This document shows positions 37,304-51,300 of a stretch of DNA of 64,000 bases, in pieces. The stretch is from Rhopalosiphum padi (Eukaryota > Arthropoda > Insecta > Hemiptera > Aphididae), in the NCBI RefSeq assembly GCF_020882245.1, contig NC_083600.1:45417019-45481018 (forward strand), read 5' to 3'. The notes beneath the pieces were generated by a model. It did not search any database. It was not told where the DNA came from and worked only from the letters and a program-made list of their open reading frames with translations. Position numbers and translations under genes: made by a program. Every line of letters begins with the position of its first letter. Positions within the stretch are counted from its first letter, which is position 1.

Positions 37304-38933
37304 CTGTAAATGAAAAACAAACAAAAAAAAAATATGAGAAAATTAATCGAATACCGTGTGTTCTACCCGCGTGTTGAGCGGACGTTTTCGAATACAAAAT
37401 ATAATACTTTATAATGTAATGGTAGTTAGGATAACGTAATATTCATATCATTTAGTGTCGGTGACTGCTATTTTATAACACTCTGTCATTATAATAATAT
37501 GTCTGTAAGTTGTTACTCGTTTTACCTTTATTTTATTTCATTTTTTGCTTTTTAAGCGTGTAGCGTAAAAGTCTTATCATGTTTTAGTCTTTTTGATATA
37601 AGTTTTACTTGTATACATTATAAAATGAATACATTATTATGCTATAAAATCCTGCAGTGTTTCTTTTCATTTTACTTTTTATTTAATGTTATTTTATAAT
37701 ATATTATAATATAAACAGTTTTTCGAAAACTCACTTTTAATAATTGTATTCATTTTAATGGTCCGATTTTTGTAATTTATTTAACTGATAAACGACTTTC
37801 ACCGTTTATAATATTATATTTGTACACAAATAAAGTAAAACTCCATATTATTATTATTATTATATAAGTACACTCAGTTTAAAACGATCATATTATAATA
37901 TATACACGCAATACTATTGGTCTTGTCAACAAACGACAATAATATGAAATGTTTAGGTTTGTACATTTATCCAGATTATTATAAATTATATTTTACGATC
38001 AGTGTTTTACCTACCAAAGTAATCGTAAGGAAATTAATTTTATTGCGTTTTTAAAAAAACCTTTTAAAATGTAAATATTATTTTAATACGAGTTTCTTGG
38101 TGTTGTGATAAAAATTATGCAAAATACGAATTTATAAGTCAAATATTATGTAAAAAAATAAAATAAAATAATTATTAACACGGAGCCGAGCATACAGTTT
38201 TACGGTTTGCTTGCGATATTTATCTCGGTCTTGTATTATTCATAAATAAACGTGCGATATGATTGTTCGTATAATATTATAATAAAGTTGTAACGAAAAA
38301 TCAGATTCGTAGGTAGTGTACCATGTGGCTTTATAAACACTAGTAGCATGCAGTATATTACAATACAGAACCAGTCGTCCGTTTTTGAATAAAACATTTG
38401 AATGCGAATTGTTTTATTAGGGTTTGGTCATACTACAATTTATTCCGGTAACGCGACGAATGTTTATATCGTACGCGAAGGTGTAATGTCGAACGAGTCG
38501 AAAATCGAAAACGAAGCGGAATTGGCTTAGGAATCCGGAAATAAAAATGGGAAAAAAAATAAAATCGTTGAAAATACGATGTCCGTCCGCGTGTACATCG
38601 TCAGTAAGTATTCATCGGTGCTGGACAAAGGACACGATAAACAACAATTATTATTGCTAGAATATCATATTATTATGTAAGAAAAACAGTAACGCGTATC
38701 GTGCCACAGGGTTGCGGTCATATCATTATAATAATAATATAATAGATTATTTACGCGGATGTCCGCGATACCATCGCTCGTCACTACGATCTTTGCGGAA
38801 ACGACGATATTAATATTATTATTATTGTTTGGCAGCGCATATAATTTAACAAACATATTACGTTCACACGCATGCGATATCATTATACTATCATATTATT
38901 TTAGTCGATCGCCTTGAGACTAGTACAACTCAA

Positions 38934-38955
38934 ACACACACACACACACACACAC
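38934..38955. repeat. (CA)n microsatellite
   Basis: About eleven units. Confidence 0.93.
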
Positions 38956-39309
38956 CGCAGACGCACTGTTTATCGACTTTCCTGAAACGTTTATCTTCGT
39001 CGTCACGTGTACCGGACATAATATACGCGTACTCAAAAGAGCTGAAACGCATAAAAAACGACAGTCATTGTTGCGTGCGCGGGATTTTTTGTCCGGCGTA
39101 TAGTGCCCGACGATTGTTCATTTTAATATTGTTAATCTGCAGCCTCTCGTTGGTAGTGTCTGTCCCGTTATGGGCGCGAGCATAGAGCCGCAAAGGTAAA
39201 AGGCGTGCGAGGTAAACGTATAATATTATTATTATTATTATGTAAAACATACTATTTCGTTTATAATTAATAACGCATATAATAATAATGTCGATGTGTC
39301 GTGGACATC

Positions 39310-39505
39310 ATTCAGTGCAAGGGCGTATACAGTGGTCCTAACCGTGAGGGGGGGGCAATTTGTTAGTTATCAACTAAAAAAGGTCATCATCTATTTCAAA
39401 AAAAAAAAATAAACTTTGTTGGAATATATGATACTTTTTTATGAACGGGGGGGGGGAGGGAATTGCACCCATTGCCTTCCCTTTGTATAAGCCCTTGATT
39501 CAGTG
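39310..39505. mobile_element. hAT-type MITE with perfect 8-bp target duplication
   Basis: The element itself is 39318-39497 (180 bases). Its ends are CAAGGGCGTATACAG on the left and, reverse-complemented, CAAGGGCTTATACAA on the right, 13 of 15 matching. ATTCAGTG flanks it exactly on both sides (39310-39317 and 39498-39505), the 8-bp duplication expected of hAT insertion. Inside the ends, a G run plus CAATT on the left mirrors CAATT plus a G run on the right. There is no coding capacity. This is the best-defined mobile element in the window. Confidence 0.92.
39447..39456 (+). repeat. Poly-G tract inside the MITE
   Basis: Ten consecutive G within the element at 39318-39497; another G run lies near its left end. 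Confidence 0.93.
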
Positions 39506-42500
39506 TTCCGATTGGACGGTTACCGTCGTTAAATACGTATATGATGATAATATTGTGCATAATATATTACGTATAACTACGTTGTCTGCGTGTGCGGTAT
39601 ACCTCCTTATTTGCCCACGTCGCGTACAAGTGACTATAATATATTTTCGCGTTGATAAATAGTCTTATGGTTAGAATTTTTTTTTTGTTCGATCCAAACG
39701 CATATCGTCCGTCTTAAACTTAATCCAAATAAATTGTCAGGTGCAGCGAAAGCGCTATTCGCTGCACACGTGCGCGCGCCCATGACAAATTATCATACGA
39801 AACTCGACAGACGTTGTTTTTGGGCGGTCGGACAACATTTCAACACCCTCATTAGTGTGATGAAAAACACTATGGCAAAGTACAGCACATAATTACATAA
39901 TTTACATCAGGTAGGTAGGCGCACAATGCAGTTGTTGTTGAGAGATTACAACAATAAACAAAACGCGCGCCCGTTCGGTTAACGCTTAATAGGTATTAAC
40001 GATAAATGTTCCAGTCGAAATATGTACAGCATGTAGTGACGACCATCGGATATTACCCAATCATACGCGTAGTCATAATAATATTGTACAGTTTAGTGTT
40101 TAACGTGTAGTTGAGCTATCGTAAGAATAATATTGTATTCGTCGTACGAGTACCTATTTTATTATGAAAAGCGAGATGATTTTTTTTTTTTGTAACGCAA
40201 ACCTGCAAGCTGCATAAACGTATATTATACAATTTTATTAAAATTATTATTATTATTGTTTTTTTTTTTTACTTTTGACTTAATTTCGATAAAAAGCGTG
40301 CCAGTAAAATCTAACCTTTTTTTGTTGCACTTCACAGTTTAGCCACTTTAAAACTATAAATTAGAGCTGTATAAAGTAGGTACACTCATATTAGCTACAC
40401 ATAACCTTCTATTCGATATAAACGTGCTGCGGTTAAAAATAAATATGTCGTGAAGGAAACAGGTTTGGTAAACATTTACGAATTATATAAAAAAAAATAT
40501 ATTATATATATAAATACTGAAATTGTTCAAAAGTTAAACGAAACAAGTAAAATCGTATAATTTTTTCCTAGGTTTGGTCACAATTTTTTTAAAACTTTAT
40601 TGTACGCATATGCTTATCAGAACGAAAATAATAAAAAAATACGCTTTTCAGCTTCATATTATTTAAAAAAAAACAAAGCATTATTTTACAAATTGAACTT
40701 ATCACGCAATTTATGTGCCGGTGAATAATACACATCGATGAATAATCGTATTATTTATTATTTAACGGTTTCAGAAAGTTTAAATTATTATTCTGTTCAT
40801 TGAATATTGCGATTATTTAAAAATATACTTTAATCTACTCGGTTTTTCGATACTCATAGTTCACAAATTACATTTCAAAAAAAGTCAGGATAAAACGAGG
40901 TGTATGGTCTTATGGGTTACAAGTCAAGATTATTTTTCTGTTCTTTTTTTTGTTTGTACTACGTTAAAACTTTCTTTAAAAAATCTGGGTTAACGAAGAT
41001 GAAGAGTCAAAAGTTGTTAAATGTTCACTTAGATAAAAACATTTTTCATTTCCAAAAACAAAAAATAAGGATCACATTTTTTGAGTACACTCAAATTTGT
41101 TAGGTGATAAACTCTAATCTCGCAAGATAAATATACCATCTTAATCATTATGATAGGAATTATGGTCGAATGTAACAATTGTATAAAATGATAATATAAA
41201 ATGTTAAATTTTGTATAATAATGTCATAATATAATATATTATCGTGTATTTTTTTTGTTTATAAATGTAAAAAAAATATAATGTTTGTATAGTCTATGGC
41301 TATTAACAATCCACTGATCTAGAATTATATTTAGTCATAAAGTCTTTGTGGTTTATAAAGTGTATATATAAATTTGTTGGACAAAATATTTGAAAAATTA
41401 TACTTATGTAAATAGTACCTATTACGACGGTTTTATTTAAATAAAATTTATTAAATGTGTATCGTTCTCTATTAAAACATGATAATATTATGGTATATTA
41501 TACCACGGCAGATATAATAAATATTAAAAACTTTTTGAAATATTGTTGTGCCGTTCTGATTAAGGATTATATGACAATATGCTTTCGATTCTCAGATTTA
41601 AATATTATGTTTTCAGTAATAAATATATATTTTATTTGAATAACTTTGTATCTACAGATAATATCGATTTAATTTTCTAATTCTGGTTTATTTTTATGTA
41701 CACTTTTTCCTCGTTGGTTTAAAATATTTATAATCGAAATTAATTATGTTATTCGTCTAATAATTTTGTTTTACGCTTCTCTGGGTCTTGTATTTAGTTT
41801 GACTTAGTTATTATTTAGTATGGAGTATGCGTGTACATTTTTATTACATTTTTGAGACTAATAAACAACGCGATACGATGATACGTTTAGTATAAAAGTT
41901 TCCAATCGTTTGGTACTCGTGTTTCTGAAAATAATATTAATGAATGGTAATTAAAAGAAAAATATCAATGTGATCAATCGTTTAAATTAATTGAAACTAA
42001 AAAAAGAACTATAAAAATCATTATATTAGGAAAATTGTTACATTTATGGAGAATATAAAACTCGAAATTAAATTAAAAACAAAACTTCTATCTCCAACGG
42101 AAACACCCGAATTTTTAAAAAAAAGAAAAAATTGTATTAAATCGAACAAGAATAATCCGTATTGGATTTTCGGGGATTATTTATGATAAAGTAAAAAACG
42201 CCTATTAATTTGTTTGACAAAATTTGAAATAAAAAATGTAGTAGACGAAATGGTATTTAAGATCGATAAAACAAAGATAATATAACATCGATAAATAATA
42301 AAAAGAATAAAAATACCTTCACCGATGTGATCACATTAAACGGAATTCACTTTATGATAATATTTGAATATTTTGATATGTTATACTCAAATATACCAAA
42401 ATATATTTTATACCTTTATTTAGTTATGGTTCATATTATTGTTTTATTTTTTTTTTATTATTTTCCCTGTGGACGTCTGCAATTTTATAACAACATTGAT

Positions 42501-42735
42501 GGTTCTATATATAGGTTACAACGCATATTATTATAATATTATTATACGTAAAGGTGAATAAAATGATGGTTTTTTTTTTCTTTTAATAAATACTCACCGG
42601 CCATCGAGATTATGAGGTGTAAAAACAAATTTGGTTCGATAAGTCTGTGCAACAAACGCCGCGTCGATGGCGATCGCATTGCTATTATTCCGCATCGTTA
42701 TTATTTTATAAACGATTATAGTGTCGATAGTGGAA

Positions 42736-42745
42736 GGGGGGGGGG
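42736..42745 (+). repeat. Poly-G tract
   Basis: Ten consecutive G followed by AGG. Confidence 0.93.
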
Positions 42746-44572
42746 AGGTCGCGAAGATTAACATTATTAAGCGGAAACAGTTTCGTGGATATCAGTGACA
42801 TAACATTAGTATCATTATATAGTAATAATAATATTGTCAGTAAACGACTGCGTTCTCGTTTCCCTTGAAATAAGTCCGATTGTTTATTTTTATTTTTTAT
42901 TAACGTTAACTCGAACTCTCTGCACAACTACTACTACTGTGGCCAGTGGTTGGTGCTTATGCACAATAATATACAATAATTATAAATAATATATTTTTGT
43001 GAGCGAATCTTCTGTACACCAACTATGGCGCCACAAACGATGATTACACGCGTATTATAATACGGAAGTAATTTTTATTATTTTTTTTTCTTTTTGCGCT
43101 CAGTTGCTCAAATTGTTCAGTTCGTTTCGATAAAAATAAATATTATATCATTTACTGCCCAAAGAAAATCAAACATCTTTTTCGCCAACATTATTTATTT
43201 CGATGTAAACGGTTATTATTATTATTTTTTTTTTTGCACTACGTCGAGTTTTGAAATATGCCACAGATTTATGAAACACGACAACAAAAACAACAATACA
43301 TTATATTTTACACAATATTTAGGTAGATAGGTACCTATCATTACCCCTTGTCATTTGGCGGCGTAAAACGTTTTAGGCGTTATTAATTGCTCGGCAGATG
43401 ATTTCTCGTCAAGTCGAAACCATTAGGCCATTCCGAGCCCGATATGGTCGTACGCGATGTTTGACCATACATCATTTTTATGTCTGTCAACTCATTAGAC
43501 TAAATTTTTACGGAACTGTTATACGCGCAGCGGTTATTATTATGTTCGAAAACGAGCGCGAATATAATAATAATATATTATTATTGTTGTGCGCGTACGG
43601 CCCGTGTAACGACCGTGTGGAACAACGGAAAACATTAAAATATTAACGACACAACATGAATATTGAATATAATAATATAATGCATATATTATTACGCCAA
43701 CACAAAACGAATAATACTCGAACGGTTATTTCATATAGTGAAATATTATTATATTATTATAACGCACGTGTGGTGTGTACACCCGTTTCCGAATTAATAT
43801 ATTCATATATGTACAGACGTATATAATAGAGTAAGGTGGGTGCCGAGATTATCACAATTGTTCACAAAACAGTAACAATATCGATGTTTTAATAACCGAC
43901 GACGAACTTGTAAAAATCACTTATTATAAGAACACGCGTAGGTACCTATACATCACAATATTATTACGAGTTTAATAGATACAAAAATAATTAGTTATTT
44001 TAATTTTAAGAACGCCAATTACTACAATAGTTTTCAGTATGCATTTTAATTTTCGAGTACGATAATTTATCGAGACCAGCAAACGATTATTTCCGATAAC
44101 GGATTGAGATACGATTTTTTCACATATTTTTTTGTCGAGTTATTGAAGGTTACGATTAAAATATGTATAATAATTCGACAGTAACGCACAAATCGTGATT
44201 TGTTTCGATCTTATGTACGTGTTTTGGTGAAAAAGTATGTCGATACTATTATAATTAAACACTAATTTCTGTTCGGTAAAATTGTTTGAAAATTTAATGC
44301 AGACGTTGTATGTTTCGTTCTATACCGTGTGATAGTTATACTTACCGATCGTTACTTTATAGATTTTTTAAATGGATTTTTACGATAAGAAATTTCACCC
44401 ATTGTTATTTTAATTATTTTACAGGTTCTATATTATAATAAAGTTAATAAAATCGGAAAACGGCGTTTTAGCTATGCAATATTGAGACACTCGTGCGTAC
44501 TATTCAAAAACGTTCTTAAATGCTGCGTTTACTACATTTATTTTCGATGTACCTACTTGCAACATACCTAAT

Positions 44573-44595
44573 TATAATAATAATAATAATAATAA
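44573..44595. repeat. (AAT)n microsatellite
   Basis: Seven to eight units. Confidence 0.9.
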
Positions 44596-47500
44596 AAGTT
44601 TATCGAAAATGGAATAATAATTGACTTGAAACGACCGGAAGAACGACACGATAAGTTGTCAAACCATGGTGCACGAAGGGAAACGTACTCCATTCCGGAT
44701 TATCGAATGGTCTCGCATCTCGAATACGTAACGGCCAGAGTATAAAAGGTATAAAATAATAATATTATCATGAATATAGCGTTTTATAATTATTTTATGT
44801 CAACTCCATTTTAAGGTCGCACAACGCATACTCTGAATTATTAATGTTTTTAAATTCAAACGTACCCACAAATTAATGTTATCTTTTTTTTTCAAACGCA
44901 AGTCTTGCAGACTCTGCACAATAATTATTATGGTTGTGATGCGTATAATACTTTTAGTACGTCTTTATTTAAAGCGTATTTTTAATTATTTACCATTTGC
45001 ATTGAAACAATTTTACTAACAGTAATACGATTTATACTGCCAAGTATTCGGAAATAATACTTTATAATATGAATTATTAAGTAACGTTTAGATTAACGAG
45101 TAGTCCGTCGTCGTGTTAAAAAGTTAGCAGTAATATAATAATACTATTATGCTGCTGATAAATTCTAGGTAATGACTTTAAATTTTAGTTACACAACTAC
45201 ACAATAGGTATGTTGTATTGTACACAGTAATTGATGTAAATAATTTAATATTGTTATTATTTAATACATATTCGCCGCGTCATAATCGAGTCGGGTAGTC
45301 GTTGATGTAATTAATTAACACGTTTCGAGTGAATTTTACAAAGAAAATAAAACTTAAAATACTCGTGTTTTAGAATAGCAAAAGGACAGGAACGATGACA
45401 ATAAGTACGAATGATTGTTTTTGTTTGTGAGCTGAAGAGTGTTGCTAATTTGGTACAGGCTTAATGAACAAAGTTTAAAAAAAAAAAAATTGCAAATTAA
45501 AAACAATACTGCCGACCCAGAAGAATCGAGTATAGTATTCGAGTTGAAATGTTTTCGTCCGAATGAGCCGACAAGGAAAATACAATTATTAACTACAAAA
45601 TATTGTTTCGGATAATATTATGTCGTTCGATATGTTTCGATGTTTTCAGTATTTATCGTCTGAACGTTTGGAAAAAATAAAGTCCGTGCGCCATTATCGA
45701 CGAATGGAAAAACATAAATACCTAACTATACTATCAATTCGATTTTATCTTGTAAAGTTTCGTAATTCCCGTACGACAGCGTACGACGCACAGAAAACAG
45801 ACGGACTTAAAACAAGAGTGTTTCAGTTAAATAGTTCCTGTACCGTATATATTATTGTGATTTATCGTGTGTACTAAAACGGTATTGACCGAACGTGCAA
45901 CACCGAGTAGTATTAAACGTTTGAAATATGTTTGCGTCAGTGAAATGCGCCTTTTGTCATATATTATTATGCGTTTAAAAAGAATGTTTTATTTTCGTGC
46001 TCACCTACTAACCGAATGCGGTGTCGAAGACGAAGAAATCTACGCGTAACAATAATCCTAACTTATATTATTTAGTCTGTACGGTCATCGGCGACTGTGT
46101 TTTCTTTCAACGCGTTTGCGGACACAAAAAACCTATGACTTCACCGTCGTCGTCACTTAAAATATGATATTATATATGTATTAGCACGCGGTAGGACACT
46201 AAAATCAATGTTGTCGGAATAAAACGATACTTAAAATGATTTGCTTATGCTGTTTCTTGTGTATAATTGACTATTGTACGATAAAAAATTACTGTTACGA
46301 TATCGTCACGTCTGCGCTGACGATACGAAAGGGAAAAACATTATTGTTTTACGGACAATATAACGACAATAACCATACTATATAGATACATTATATTTTT
46401 CTATAGTTGTTTATTTCCAACACTTTTATATTCGTGTCTGCCATCGGGATTCGTATTCGAAAGAACTCGTGTTAGTAAACTAGATTTGTTTTCAATTAAT
46501 CGTCTAATGATTTGAATTGTTTCGTGTAATGCTGGTGATCGGGAATTATCATATAATTTATTTGTTTAACTAACAAACATTTTTCGAAATTTAATAATTT
46601 TAAAAGTACCTAAACTTTTGCTAATGTGAAACGTATAACTTAAACATTTATCAAATATAATGTTATTGTCTGTATGGTCGATATAATATGTATTTTATAA
46701 TACATAATAATATAGGTACTATAATGAAGTTGAATATTTAAAAAAAATTTAATATATTTTTTTAACATTTCTAAAAAGGAACTAAAGTTATTAAGGTTTA
46801 TAGAAATTATAAAATACTAATATTATTAAAAACCACCGCATTGGAAAATCGATTATGAATGAAGCAGAGTTTACGTATGTAAACAGATTTACTAGGTAAA
46901 AAAAAAAAATGTATTATTGCCTTATACATATACATCTTTACAATTAAATTTTTTCTATGGTTTTCAAAACAGTCTGAAAAACTTCTGAGAAACTTGTTGA
47001 AAGTGCATTGTTCGTACTAACCTACGTATACGTGATTCGTGAAACTTTTGAGCTTTGAAACTGCTATGAAAAGAAACGACTAAAAACATAAACGCGTAAA
47101 CTATCTGATTATTAGTAAACATAAAATACATAAATGTTAAAATATTAAAATAAATTGGTTGTTTATAAACAGTAAGTATAAATACACATAAAAATTTAGT
47201 TTATCCGAAATTCTCTAGTGGTAGGATAACCCCCTCTCTTCTGGCCGTTCATTCTCGAACAGATGTTTGCGAGTTGTTATGCTAAATATTCAAAGTATAT
47301 AGATGCAACCAATAATATTATAATAATATATTATTTGCTTACGACAAAATGGATTTCGAGTAGTTTTCGTCGTGCTACGATACCGTAATATCATATATTT
47401 TGATTTCAGAGGACTTTGGCAGGTTGGTTTTCAAAAACGCTGTCCCTCCGATAGAAAACTCGAATTACCGTAATATTACGGGCAGATCGTATATATTCTT

Positions 47501-48308
47501 CTTTTGTCCCCAATCGAAAAATTCTGTTCGGGTGACGTATTGACGACAGTAGTTTGAATACATCGTGTGTGTATATATCACATATTATACAATCGTGGGT
47601 TTTCAGTTTGGCCGTAAGTCAGTTTTGAATATCGTCGCGTTCCCATAATATGTGGGTCACCCGAATCGTATATTATACTGTTATTATAGGTAACAAATCA
47701 ACGTTACGGATTCTGCAAAGTTTGTATGCGCGTATCATAATATATAGTATACCGATGCCGATGTAATATTTTTCCGTTTCATCAATTTCACCGAATACCG
47801 CGTCCTGTCCGCATTATTTTCTCTTTGGACTAAACTTTCTACGAAATGCGTTCTTGGTTTTGTTTCGTAAGAAATATTTAATATGTAATTTACATAATAT
47901 TATATGTACTACATACGTTCCATATGATATATACATCTGAGCTGTATATTATTATGCGTGTTTATTTATATTAAAAAAGTTTAGCGAGTTTACGGTTTAA
48001 CTGGGTTTAATATTTTACATTTTTACTTTCCTGAAAAGATGTTATTTAAAGTTTATAAAAGTTCCGACGGCCATTGCTCGTTCAAATAAATACAATAATT
48101 TGAATTTCTTTCGTTCCTATATTATTCGATTTGGACGCTTATTCTAGACTATGGTTCGATTTGTTTGGTTTGTCTAGTTCATGACTTTATAATAACACAT
48201 ACATGTACTGTGCATATAGTGCTTCGATACGCGTTGAATACGAACTCGAACGGAAGTTGTGTATTGTATTCAGGATACAACTTACACGACGGTAACCCTC
48301 TAGTGCAG

Positions 48309-48329
48309 TATATATATATATATATATAT
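48309..48329. repeat. (TA)n microsatellite
   Basis: Ten TA units. Confidence 0.92.
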
Positions 48330-51300
48330 TGTACACCGTGAATTATAGTGTGTATTTCGTGAGATATAAAGAGTATATATTATATTTATAAAAAAAAATA
48401 TGTATTATATAGACTTAATGTTATTCAATAAGTTAGAGGACGAGTGTATAAATAAGTTTTTTTTTATATAATATGCTTCGCGTGTATTGAAAATCACAGC
48501 GATGCGAATGGCAAAAAAAAAGTTTCATACAAGATCTTATTATAGGGTTAAAAAAAAATAAACTTTATTGATAACGATTTACGATATTTAAGTACCAATT
48601 TAAATATAGGTAGGTATGCTAATATCAATAATATTTTATAAAGTTATGGTGTAGAATATATGAGAGTGCTGAGAGTATCTATTACAGATGTCGGCAATAG
48701 TTATTACTAAAAGTGTTCTTCTAGGTCGGAAGTATAAATAAATAACTATAGCGTGATAGGCGAGTTGAATATCACGTGAAACCGCGTCCCGATTCCGACT
48801 GAATAATAAAATTAATAGTTTTTTTTTTAAACCGCAAGAGTATTAGCTCAGTACTACTGTCCAAAATATTGTGTCAAAAAACATTTAGTCGATCGAAGCG
48901 TACAGTTTATTGGTACAATAAATACTTGGGTAACAGTTTGATAAACACGTGAAACTTAAATAATCTTGTGGCGAAACCGCATCGGTTTACCAATATTATT
49001 GTAAACACACTTATAATTGTTATTTTTCTAGTCGTATAGTATAAAATTGTGTACCATCCAAGTCCGATCGATATGGATAATACACTCATTATACGTTTGT
49101 TACAGGATAATTCAAATTTAACGGGTCCCGCGTGACACGAAATGACGGCGCACCGCGGAAAACATTCGTTCCGTGTCAAATACAGTCTTAATTCGAGCAA
49201 GGTACAACTATTTAACGATAAAATTAGAATACGTAAAATACAATTACAATATTAATACTAACGTAGTATTTTTTTTATTCTATAGAGTAGATTCATGATA
49301 AACAACGAACGTCGTTAAAAAAAAAAACTCTACTATAAGAAATACCAACAGATATTTTCAAGGACGAGTCGTGATCGTTTAGAATATAAACAAAAAATGG
49401 GAAATATTATATTTTATAAATTCATTTTTCTAAGTATTTCACATTTGATATAGATGATGCATCGTAAGAGTATGTTGTGTGACGTACATCGCTGTAGACT
49501 TCATGTCTCGTTTTATATATGATCGTGTAATGAACTATGTTTAAATGACTAACGTGGTCCGTAAATCACATACAAATAAAATCCATAGACTTTCACCTTA
49601 AGTAGGATCGATTCAATAATATTAATTATCTAATAAGTACAAGAGTTTTAAAAACGACTAAATTGTTTTACGTTTACCTATTGATAAAAATCGATTTGCG
49701 GAATATCTATAGAAACTTTAATTGATAGAACTTATATATACAGTGATTAAATGATTATTTTGTGTAATCTTATAATTATTAAACATTCTTAACAGATCAG
49801 ATGAGAGTAAAACTTATGCTTCTATTATATTATAGTTGTATAATGTTTTACACAATTGAAAATTACACGAAATAAAAATAAATATATGTATTATTTTTTT
49901 AAACTAACTTAATTTAAATTGAAAAATTGATTAATTTCGTGCACTCCCCATATGTTTATAAGCTCTTTGAAATTGTTTGTTGATACATAAAGGTAAATAT
50001 TATATTATGTAAATATTTGTTTTAATTTTAGTTTTTACATCATTCGATATTGAACTCAAATTATTCCAGTATATTTAGTTTATCCCCAATAATGTATTTA
50101 TAAACCAATTCTCAAGCTATGACGAAAATCTCTGTTTATCTTATATGTACCTACCTAAGTGGTTTCAAATTACGTCTATATTGTTTGAATAATAATTTAA
50201 AACTGTAACTAAAACACAATATAACGTGTTTAGAAAAGCAGACGAGGTAATAGGTATTGAATATCTGTATTGCTTAATTAAGACAAGTAATAAATTAAAT
50301 TTTATAAAGTAGTTTGGAATTCTATTTTTACATTTTAAAATAAATTATAAAATTAAAAACAAATCAAATAAAAAATGATTTTGAATAGTAATTTTATTAT
50401 TAGTAAAACGCTGTAGGTAATGAAGTGTTTTCAATATAGAAACGCAATATAAAATATTAAACATTTATTAAATTTTATATAAATATTTTGAAACATGTGT
50501 AATATTAAATTTTTATTGTATTTGCATGTTTTAAAATCTTAATAATAAATCATAATGATACTATGAATTTACTAAAATGTATGAACCATAACAACATTAA
50601 TTTAAAATGATTTATAATCGATTAATTATTTTTTTTTACACACATTATTATAATATACCACTAATGTGTATTATATTACGTAAATACATAACAGTAAGTA
50701 TAGGTACTTAACGCATCCTAATTTTAGCTAATAACCAAAATACAAGATGCTTTTTCATATTATAAATTATACGTTGATTAAATGTTGCATACACATTTTA
50801 CCATATTATATTGAATAAATTAATTTATTGTAAGTATTTAATATTATAAAAATAAATTAAATTTTATTAATAAATCGTTTTTTTAAATATGTATTTAATT
50901 AAAGTCCAAACTTAGTTTGTTATTGTTTTGTACTTTCATCAAAATTGAATAGGAATTTCAGATTTCCAAACGTTATGAATATTTTATTTAAATGGTATCA
51001 TCTGTGTCTTATTTTTAAACAAAAAAACCTGGTTATATAAAAGTTTTTAAAAATTTAAAAATGGTATTACCATTATAATTAGTATTCATGAAAATGCCTA
51101 TCATTGTATGGTGTGTTCAAAATGTGGAATCAGCCATACTTGAACTCAGAGATTGACATTTACGATGAAATTTTGTTTCTTCATAATATTGTTCCACTGC
51201 AGTAGGTTATAATAGTTCATATTCTCTGAAAGCGGATTTTACGGAGGAGATTTAACTCAATTAGTAATTCCAACTGTTATCAGAAAGTAACAAAAGAGAA

